From: Calliopsis andreniformis
Lineage: Eukaryota > Arthropoda > Insecta > Hymenoptera > Andrenidae
NCBI RefSeq assembly: GCF_051401765.1
Contig: NW_027480535.1
Coordinates: 930,001-994,000, forward strand
Direction of reading: 5' to 3'
DNA length: 64,000 nucleotides
A program made the translations under genes and the position numbers. Positions 51,301 to 62,560 of the stretch are shown here, one piece after another; positions within the stretch are counted from its first letter, which is position 1, and each line of letters opens with the position of its first letter. The notes under the pieces are model-generated. The model was not told where the DNA came from. It did not search any database and worked only from the letters and a program-made list of their open reading frames with translations.

Positions 51301-54055
51301 TGAGGATCGAGGATTGAGGATTGAAGATTGAGAATTGGGGACTGAGTGTTGAGGGTTGAGTGATGAGAATTGATGTTTGTGGATAGAGATTTAAAGATAG
51401 CAGATTGAGTATTGAGTATTGAAAACTGTGAATTGATGATATTCTATTGAGGATTGAGAATTGACAACTGATTTTTGAGAACTGAGGTCTGAAGATTGAG
51501 GATTCAGGATTGAGGATTCAGGATTGAGGTTTGAGTACTGAGGATTGAGGATTGAGGATTGAGGATTGAGGATTGAGGATTGAGGATTGAAGATCGAGGA
51601 TTGGAGATTGAGGATTGGGTATTGCTGACTGAACATTGAGGATTGAGGATTGAGGATTGAGTATTGAGGATTGAGGACTGAAGGTTGAATATTGATGATT
51701 GAAGATTGAGGATTGAGGATTGAGGGCTGTGGATTGAGAACGAGGACTGAGGGTTCAGCATTGATGTCTGAGGTCTGAGGATTGAGGATTGAGGATTGAG
51801 GATTGAAGATTGAGTATTGAGGTTTGAAGATTGAGGATTTTGGATTGAGGATTGAGGATTGTGTATTGAAGATTGAGGATTGGGGATTGAGGATTGACGA
51901 TTGAGGATTCAGTATTGAGGATTGAGAATTGAGGATAGAGGATTGAAGGTTGAGTATTGAGGATTGAAGATTGAGGATTGAGGATTGAGGATTGAGGATT
52001 GACTATGAGGCCTGAGGGTTGAGGATTGAGGTTTGAGGACTGAGGACTGAGGATTGATAATTGAGAATTGAGGATTGAGGATTGAGGATTGAAGATTGAG
52101 GTTTGGGTGTTGAGGATCGAAGACTGAGGATTGAGGATTGAGGATTGAGGATTGAGGATTGAAGATTGAGGATTGAAGATTGAGGATTGGGTATTGAGGA
52201 TCGAAGACTGAGGATTGAGGATTGAGGGTTGAGGATTGAGGATTGAAGATTGAGGATTGAGGATTGAGGATTGAGGATTGAAGATTGAGTATTGAGGACT
52301 GAGGATTGATGATTGAGGATTGATGATTGAGTATTGAGGATTGAAGATTGAGGATTGAGGATTAAGGATTGAGTGTTGAGGATTGAGAATTGAGGACTGA
52401 GGATTGAGGATTGAGGATTGATGATTGAGTATTGAGGATTGAGGATTCAGGATTGAGGATTGGGTATTGAGGATTGAAGACTGAGGATTGAGGATTGAGG
52501 ATTGAGGGTTGAGGATTGAAGATTGAGGATTGAGGATTGAGGATTGAGGATTGAGGATTGAGTATTGAGGATTGAAGATTGAGAATTGAGGATTCAGGAT
52601 TGAGGATTGAGTATTGAGGATTGAGAATTGAGGATTGAGTGTTGAAGATTGTGTATTCAGGATTGAAGATTGAGGATTGAGGATTGAGGATTGAGGACTG
52701 ACGATGAGGGCTGAGGGTTGAGGATTGACGTTTGAGGACTGAGGACTGAGGATTGAGGATTGAGAGTTGAGGATTGAGGATTGAGGATTGAAGATTGAGT
52801 ATTGGGTATTGAGGATTGAAGAATGAGGATTGAGGATTGAGGACTGAGGACTGAGGATTGAAGATTGAGAATTGAGGATTGAGGATTGAGGATTGAGTAT
52901 TGAAGATTGAGTATTGAGGATTGAATGTAGGGGATTGAGGGTTGAGGATTGAGGATTGAGGATTGAAGATTGAGGACTGGGGACTGAGTATTGAGGGTTG
53001 AATGATGAGAATTGGTGTTTGTGGATAGAGATTTAAAGATTGCAGATTGAGTATTGAGTATTGAAAACTGTGAATTGATGATATTCTATTGAGGATTGAG
53101 AATTTACAACTGATTGTTGAGGGCTGAGGGCTGAAAATTGAGGATTCAGGATTGAGGATTCAGAATTGAGGTTTGAGGACTGAGGATTGAGGGTTGAAGA
53201 TTGATTACTGAGGATTGAAGATTGAAGATTGAGGATTGAGGAATGAGGATTGAGGATGAGGGCTGAGGGTTGAGGATTGAGGTTTGAGGATTGAGGACTG
53301 AGGATTGAGGATTGAGGATTGATGATTGAGTATTGAGGATTGAAGATTGAGGATTGAGGATTGAGGATTGAGGATTGAGGATTGAAGATTGAGGATTGGG
53401 GGACTGAGTGTTGAGGGTTGAGTGATGAGAATTGATGTTTGTGGATAGAGACTTAAAGATAGCAGGTTGAGTATTGAGTATTGAAAACTGTGAATTGATG
53501 ATATTCTATTGAGGATTGAGAATTGACAACTGATTTTTGAGCACTGAGGTCTGAAGATTGAGGATTCAGGATTGAGGATTCAGGATTGAGGTTTGAGTAC
53601 TGAGGATTGAGGATTGAGGATTGAGGATTGAGGATTGAGGATTGAGGATTGAGGATTGAAGATTGAGGATTGGGTATTGCTGACTGAACGTTGAGGATTG
53701 AGGATTGAGGATTGAGTATTGAGGATTGAGGTCTGAAGATTGAATATTGATGATTGAAGATTGAGGATTGAGGATTGAGGGCTGTGGATTGAGGACGAGG
53801 ACTGAGGGTTCAGTATTGATGTCTGAGGTCTGAGGATTGAGGATTGAGGATTGAGGATTGAAGATTGAGTATTGAGGTTTGAAGATTGAGGATTTTGGAT
53901 TGAGGATTGAGGATTGAGTATTGAAGATTGAGGATTGTGGATTGAGGATTGACGATTGAGGATTCAGTATTGAGGATTGAGAATTGAGGATAGAGGATTG
54001 AAGGTTGAGTATTGAGGATTGAAGATTGAGGATAGAGGATTGAGGATTGAGGATT
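48362..54055 (+). repeat. Higher-order repeat unit D, copy 2
   Basis: Tandem copy of 42780-48360. Both copies start at the string actatgaggcctgagg (42781 and 48363). From about 48.6 k onward this copy is simultaneously the left part of block S copy 2, which shows that the 5.6-kb and 13.8-kb duplications overlap and must have happened in sequence. Confidence 0.82.
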
Positions 54056-57000
54056 GAGTATGAGGGCTGATGGTTGAGGATTGAGGTTTGAGGGCTGAGG
54101 GCTGAGGGCTGAGGATTGAGGATTGAGAATTGAGGATTGAGGATTGAGGATTGAAGATTGAGGATTGGGTATTGAGGATCGAAGACTGAGGATTGAGGAT
54201 TGAGGATTGAGGATTGAGGATTGAAGATTGAGGATTGAGGATTGAGGATTGAGGATTGAAGATTGAGTATTGAGGATTGAAGATTGAGGATTGAGGATTG
54301 AGGATTGATGATTGAGTATTGAGGATTGAAGATTGAGGATTGAGGATTGAGGATTGAGGACTGAGGATTGATGATTGTGGATTGATGATTGAGTATTGAG
54401 GATTGAAGATTGAGGATTGAGGATTGAGGATTAAGGATTGAGTGTTGAGGATTGAGAATTGAGGATTGAGGGTTGAAGATTGTGTATTCAGGATTGAAGA
54501 TTGAGGATTGAGGATTGAGGATTGAGGATTGACGATGAGGGCTGAGGGTTGAGGATTGAGGTTTGAGGACCGAGGACTGAGGATTGAGGATTGAGAATTG
54601 AGGATTGAGGATTGAGGATTGAAGATTGAGGATTGGGTATTGAGGATTGAAGTATGAGGATTGAGGATTGAGGACTGAGGATTGGGGATTGAAGATTGAG
54701 GACTGAGGATTGAGGATTGAGGATTGAGGAGTGAGGATTGAGAATTGAAGATTGAGTATTGAGGTTTGAAGATTGAGGACTTTGGATTGAGGATTGAGGA
54801 TTGAGTATTGAAATTGAGGATTGGGGATTGAGGATTGACGATTGAGGATTCAGTATTGAGGATTGAGAATTGAGGATTGAGGATTGAAGGTTGAGTATTG
54901 AGGATTGAAGATTGAGGGTTGAGGATTGAGTATTGAGGATTGACTATTAGGGCTGAGGGTTGAGGATTGAGGTTTGAGGACTGAGGACTGAGGATTGAGG
55001 ATTGAGAATTGAGGATTGGGGATTGAGGATTGAAGATTGAGGATTGGGTATTGAGGATCGAAGACTGAGGATTGACGATTGAGGATTGAGGATTGAGGAT
55101 TGAAGATTGAGGATTGAGGATTGAGGATTGAGGATTGAGGATTGAAGATTGAGTATTGAGGATTGAAGATTGAGGATTGAGGATTGAGGATTGAGGATTG
55201 AGGACTGAGGATTGATGATTGAGGTTTGATGATTGAGTATTGAGGATTGAAGATTGAGGATTGAGGATTGAGGATTGAGGATTGAGTTTTGAGGATTGAG
55301 AATTGAGGATTCAGGGTTGAAGATTGTGTATACAGGATTGAAGATTGAGGATTGAGGATTGAAGATTGAGGATTGAGGATTGAGGATTGAGGATTGAGTA
55401 TTGAAGATTGAGTATTGAGGATTGAATGTAGGGGATTGAGGGTTGAGGATTGAGGATTGAGGATTGAAGATTGAGGACTGGGGACTGAGTGTTGAGTGTT
55501 GAGTGATGAGAATTGGTGTTTGTGGATAGAGATTTAAAGATTGCAGATTGAGTATTGAGTATTGAAAACTGTGAATTGATGATACTCTATTGAGGATTGA
55601 GAATTTACAACTGATTGTTGAGGACTGAGGTCTGAAGATTGAGGATTCAGGATTGAGGATCCAGGATTGAGGTTTGAGGACTGAGGATTGAGGATTGAGG
55701 ATTGAGGATTGAGGATTGAGGATTGAGGATTGAGGATTGAGGATTGAGGATTGGGGATTGAAGATTGAGGATTGGGTATTGCGTATTGAACATTGAGGAT
55801 TGAGGATAGAGGATTCAGGATTGAGGATTGGGTATTGAGGATTGAAGACTGAGGATTGAGGATTGAGGATTGAGGGTTGAGGATTGAAGATTGAGGATTG
55901 AGGATAGAGGATTGAGGATTGAAGATTGAGTATTGAGGATTGAAGATTGAGGATTGAGGATTGAGGATTGAGGATTGAGTATTGAGGATTGAGAATTGAG
56001 GATTGAGGGTTGAAGATTGTGTATTCAGGATTGAAGATTGAGGATTGAGGATTGAGGATTGAGGATTGACGATGAGGGCTGAGGGTTGAGGATTGAGGTT
56101 TGAGGACTGAGGACTGAGGATTAAGGATTGAGAATTGAGGATTGATGATTGAGGATTGAAGATTGAGGATTGGGTATTGAGGATTGAAGAATGAGAATTG
56201 AGGATTGAGGACTGAGGATTGAGGATTGAAGATTGAGGATTGAGGATTGAGGATTGAGGATTGAGTATTGAAGATTGAGTATTGAGGATTGAGGATTGAA
56301 GATTGAGGACTGGGGACTGAGTATTGAGCGTTGAGTGATGAGAATTGGTGTTTGTGGATAGAGATTTAAAGATTGCAGATTGAGTATTGAGTATTGAAAA
56401 CTGTGAATTGATGATATCCTATTGAGGATTGAGAATTTACAACTGATTGTTGAGGACTGTGGTCTGAAGATTGAGGATTCAGGATTGAGGATCCAGGATT
56501 GAGGTTTGAGGACTGAGGATTGAGGATTGAGGATTGAGGATTGAGGATTGGGGATTGAAGATTGAGGATTGGGTATTGCGTATTGAACATTGAGGATTGA
56601 GGATTGAGGATTGAGGATTGAGGATTGGGTATTGAGGATTGAAGACTGAGGATTGAGGATTGAGGATTGAGGATTGAGGATTGAGGATTGTGGATTGAGA
56701 ATTGAGGATTGAAGATTGAGGATTGAGGATTGAGGATTGAGGATTGAGTATTGAAGATTGAGTATTGAGGATTGAGGATTGAAGATTGAGGACTGGGGAC
56801 TGAGTATTGAGCGTTGAGTGATGAGAATTGGTGTTTGTGGATAGAGATTTAAAGATTGCAGATTGAGTATTGAGTATTGAAAACTGTGAATTGATGATAT
56901 CCTATTGAGGATTGAGAATTTACAACTGATTGTTGAGGGCTGAGGGCTGAAGATTGAGGATTCAGGATTGAGGATTCAGGATTGAGGATTCAGGATTGAG

Positions 57001-60000
57001 GTTTGAGTACTGAGGATTGAGGATTGAGGATTGAGGATTGAGGATTGAGGATTGAGGAATGAGGATTGAAGATTGAGGATTGGGTATTGCTGACTGAACA
57101 TTGAGGATTGAGGATTGAGGATTGAGTATTGAGGATTGAGGACTGAAAATTGAATATTGATGATTGAAGATTGAGGATTGAGGATTGAGGGCTGTGGATT
57201 GAGGACGAGGACTGAGGGTTCAGTATTGATGTCTGAGGTCTGAGGATTGAGGATTGAGGATTGAGGATTGAAGATTGAGTATTGAGGTTTGAAGATTGAG
57301 GATTTTGGATTGAGGATTGAGGATTGAGTATTGAAGATTGAGGATTGGGGATTGAGGATTGACGATTGAGGATTCAGTATCGAGGATTGAGAATTGAGGA
57401 TAGAGGATTGAAGGTTGAGTATTGAGGATTGAAGATTGAGGATTGAGGATTGAGGATTGAGGTTTGACTATGAGGGCTGAGGGTTGAGGATTGACGTTTG
57501 AGGACTGAGGACTGAGGATTGAGGATTGAGAATTGAGGATTGAGGATTGAGGATTGAAGATTGAGGATTGGGTATTGAGGATCGAAGACTGAGGATTGAG
57601 GATTGAGGATTGAGGATTGAGGATTGAAGATTGAGGATTGAGGATTGAGGATTGAGGATTGAAGATTGAGTATTGAGGATTGAAGATTGAGGATTGAGGA
57701 TTGAGGATTGATGATTGAGTATTGAGGATTGAAGATTGAGGATTGAGGATTGAGGATTGGGGATTGAAGATTGAGGATTGGGTATTGCGTATTGAACATT
57801 GAGGATTGAGGATTGAGGATTGAGGATTGAGGATTGGGTATTGAGGATTGAAGACTGAGGATTGAGGATTGAGGATTGAGGATTGAGGATTGAGGATTGT
57901 GGATTGAGGATTGAGGATTGAAGATTGAGTATTGAGGATTGAAGGTTGAGGATTGAGGATTGAGTATTGGGGATTGAGGATTGAAGATTGAGGATTGTGG
58001 ATTCAGGATTAAAGATTGAGTATTGAGGATTGAAGATTGAGAATTGAGGATTGAGGATTGAACATTGAGGACTGAGTGTTGAGGGTTGAGTGATGAGAAT
58101 TGATGTTTGTGGATGGAGGTTTGAAGAATGCAGATTAAGTATTGAGTATTGAAAGCTGTGAATTGACGATATTCTATTGGGTATTGAGGATTGTCACCTG
58201 ATTGTTGAGGACTGAGGGCTGAAGATTGAGGATTCAGGATTGAGGATTCAGAATTGAGGTTTGAGGACTGAGGATTGAGGATTGAGGATTGAAGATTGAG
58301 TATTGAGGATTGAAGATTGAGGATTGAGGTTTGAGGATTGAGGATTGAGGATTGAGGATGATGGCTGAGGGTTGAGGATTGAGGTTTAAGGACTGAGGAC
58401 TGAGGATTGAGGATTGAGAATTGAGGATTGTGGATCGAGGATTGAAGATTGAGGATTGAAGAATGAGGATTGAGGATTGAGGATTGAGGATTGAGGATTG
58501 AAGATTGAGTATTGCGGATTGAAGATTGATGATTGAGGATTGTGGATTGAGGATTGAGGATTGAACATTGAGGACTGAGTGTTGAGGGTTGAGTGATGAG
58601 GATTGGTGTTTGTGGATAGAGGTTTGAAGATTGCAGATTGAGCATTGAGTATTGAAGACTGTGAATGCAGGATATTCTATTGAGGATTGAGTATTGACAA
58701 CTGATTGTTGAGGGCTGAGGGCTGAAAATTGAGGATTCAGGATTGAGGATTCTGAATTGAGGTTTGAGGACTGAGGATTGAGGGTTGAAGATTGATTATT
58801 GAGGATTGAAGATTGAAGATTGAGGATTGAGGAATGCGGATTGAGGATGAGGGCTGAGGGTTGAGGATTGAGGTTTGAGGATTGAGGACTGAGGATTGAG
58901 GATTGAGGATTGATGATTGAGTATTGAGGATTGAAGATTGAGGATTGAGGATTGAGGATTGAGGATTGAGGATTGAGGATTGAGGATTGAGGATTGAGGA
59001 TTGGGGATTGAAGATTGAGGATTGGGTATTGCGTATTGAACATTGAGGATTGAGGATTGAGGATTGAGGATTGAGGATTGGGTATTGAGGATTGAAGACT
59101 GAGGATTGAGGATTGAGGATTGAGGATTGAGGATTGAGGATTGTGGATTGAGGATTCAGGATTGAGGTTTGAGTACTGAGGATTGAGGATTGAGGATTGA
59201 GGATTGAGGATTGAGGATTGAGGATTGAAGATCGAGGATTGAAGATTGAGGATTGGGTATTGCTGACTGAACATTGAGGATTGAGGATTGAGAATTGAGT
59301 ATTGAGGATTGAGGACTGTAGGTTGAATATTGATGATTGAAGATTGAGGATTGAGGATTGAGGGCTGTGGATTGAGAACGAGGACTGAGGGTTCAGCATT
59401 GATGTCTGAGGTCTGAGGATTGAGGATTGAGGATTGAGGATTGAAGATTGAGTATTGAGGTTTGAAGATTGAGGATTTTGGATTGAGGATTGAGGATTGA
59501 GTATTGAAGATTGAGGATTGGGGATTGAGGATTGACGATTGAGGATTCAGTATTGAGGATTGAGAATTGAGCATAGAGGATTGAGGATTGAGGATTGAGT
59601 ATTGAAGATTGAGTATTGAGGATTGAGGATTGAAGATTGAGGACTGGGGACTGAGTATTGAGCTTTGAGTGATGAGAATTGGTGTTTGTGGATAGAGATT
59701 TAAAGATTGCAGATTGAGTATTGAGTATTGAAAACTGTGAATTGATGATATCCTATTGAGGATTGAGAATTTACAACTGATTGTTGAGGACTGTGGTCTG
59801 AAGATTGAGGATTCAGGATTGAGGATCCAGGATTGAGGTTTGAGGACTGAGGATTGAGGATTGAGGATTGAGGATTGAGGATTGGGGATTGAAGATTGAG
59901 GATTGGGTATTGCGTATTGAACATTGAGGATTGAGGATTGAGGATTCAGGATTGAGGATTGGGTATTGAGGATTGAAGACTGAGGATTGAGGATTGAGGA

Positions 60001-62560
60001 TTGAGGATTGAGGATTGAGGATTGTGGATTGAGGATTGAGGATTGAGGATTGAGTATTGAAGATTGAGTGTTGAGGATTGAGAATTGAGGATTGAGGATT
60101 GAAGGTTGAGTATTGAGGATTGAAGATTGAGGATTGAGGATTGAGGATTGAGGTTTGACTATGAGGGCTGAGGGTTGAGGATTGACGTTTGAGGACTGAG
60201 GACTGAGGATTGAGGATTGAGAATTGAGGATTGAGGATTGAGGATTGAAGATTGAGGATTGGGTATTGAGGATCGAAGACTGAGGATTGAGGATTGAGGA
60301 TTGAGGATTGAGGATTGAAGATTGAGGATTGAGGATTGAGGATTGAGGATTGAAGATTGAGTATTGAGGATTGAAGATTGAGGATTGAGTATTGAGGATT
60401 GATGATTGAGTATTGAGGATTGAAGATTGAGGATTGAGGATTGAGGATTGGGGATTGAAGATTGAGGATTGGGTATTGCGTATTGTACATTGAGGATTGA
60501 GGATTGAGGATTGAGGATTGAGGATTGGGTATTGAGGATTGAAGACTGAGGATTGAGGATTGAGGATTGAGGATTGAGGATTGAGGATTGTGGATTGAGG
60601 ATTGAGGATTGAAGATTGAGTATTGAGGATTGAAGGTTGAGGATTGAGGATTGAGTATTGGGGATTGAGGATTGAAGATTGAGGATTGTGGATTCAGGAT
60701 TAAAGATTGAGTATTGAGGATTGAAGATTGAGAATTGAGGATTGAGGATTGAACATTGAGGACTGAGTGTTGAGGGTTGAGTGATGAGAATTGATGTTTG
60801 TGGATGGAGATTTGAAGAATGCAGATTAAGTATTGAGTATTAAAAGCTGTGAATTGACGATATTCTATTGGGTATTGAGGATTGTCACCTGATTGTTGAG
60901 GACTGAGGGCTGAAGATTGAGGATTCAGGATTGAGGATTCAGAATTGAGGTTTGAGGACTGAGGATTGAGGATTGAGGATTGAGGATTGAGTATTGAGGA
61001 TTGAAGATTGAGGATTGAGGATTGAGGATTGAGGATTGAGGATTGAGGATGATGGCTGAGGGTTGAGGATTGAGGTTTAAGGACTGAGGACTGAGGATTG
61101 AGGATTGAGAATTGAGGATTGTGGATCGAGGATTGAAGATTGAGGATTGAAGAATGAGGATTGAGGATTGAGGATTGAGGATTGAGGATTGAAGATTGAG
61201 TATTGCGGATTGAAGATTGATGATTGAGGATTGTGGATTGAGGATTGAGGATTGAACATTGAGGACTGAGTGTTGAGGGTTGAGTGATGAGAATTGGTGT
61301 TTGTGGATAGAGGTTTGAAGATTGCAGATTGAGCATTGAGTATTGAAGACTGTGAATGCAGGATATTCTATTGAGGATTGAGTATTGACAACTGATTGTT
61401 GAGGGCTGAGGGCTGAAAATTGAGGATTCAGGATTGAGGATTCTGAATTGAGGTTTGAGGACTGAGGATTGAGGGTTGAAGATTGATTATTGAGGATTGA
61501 AGATTGAAGATTGAGGATTGAGGAATGAGGATTGAGGATGAGGGCTGAGGGTTGAGGATTGAGGTTTGAGGATTGAGGACTGAGGATTGAGGATTGAGGA
61601 TTGATGATTGAGTATTGAGGATTGAAGATTGAGGATTGAGGATTGAGGATTGAGGATTGAGGATTGAGGATTGAGGATTGAGGATTGGGGATTGAAGATT
61701 GAGGATTGGGTATTGCGTATTGAACATTGAGGATTGAGGATTGAGGATTGAGGATTGAGGATTGGGTATTGAGGATTGAAGACTGAGGATTGAGGATTGA
61801 GGATTGAGGATTGAGGATTGAGGATTGTGGATTGAGGATTCAGGATTGAGGTTTGAGTACTGAGGATTGAGGATTGAGGATTGAGGATTGAGGATTGAGG
61901 ATTGAGGATTGAAGATCGAGGATTGAAGATTGAGGATTGGGTATTGCTGACTGAACATTGAGGATTGAGGATTGAGAATTGAGTATTGAGGATTGAGGAC
62001 TGAAGGATGAATATTGATGATTGAAGGTTGAGGATTGAGGATTGAGGGCTGTGGATTGAGAACGAGGACTGAGGGTTCAGCATTGATGTCTGAGGTCTGA
62101 GGATTGAGGATTGAGGAATGAGGATTGAAGATTGAGTATTGAGGTTTGAAGATTGAGGATTTTGGATTGAGGATTGAGGATTGAGTATTGAAGATTGAGG
62201 ATTGGGGATTGAGGATTGACGATTGAGGATTCAGTATTGAGGATTGAGAGTTGAGGATAGAGGATTGAAGGTTGAGTATTGAGGATTGAAGATTGAGGAT
62301 TGAGGATTGAGGATTGAGGATTGACTATGAGGCCTGAGGGTTGAGGATTGAGGTTTGAGGGCTGAGGACTGAGGATTGAGGATTGAGAATTGAGGATTGA
62401 GGATTGAGGATTGAAGATTGAGGATTGGGTATTCAGGGTCGAAGACTGAGGATTGAGGATTGAGGATTGAGGATTGAGGATCGAAGATTAAGGATTGAAG
62501 ATTGAGGATTGGGTATTGAGGATCGAAGACTGAGGATTGAGGATTGAGGATTGAGGATTG
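48594..62560 (+). repeat. Large segmental duplication S, copy 2
   Basis: Direct copy of 24390-38230 at an offset of 24,204-24,329 bp. It keeps about 125 bp near 51.69-51.82 k that copy 1 lost near 27487. The open-frame pattern on the - strand is also copied position for position. Differences are scattered single bases, for example taaaagctg at 60841 against tgaaagctg at 36512. Near-identity over about 14 kb suggests a recent event or an assembly effect. Confidence 0.87.
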
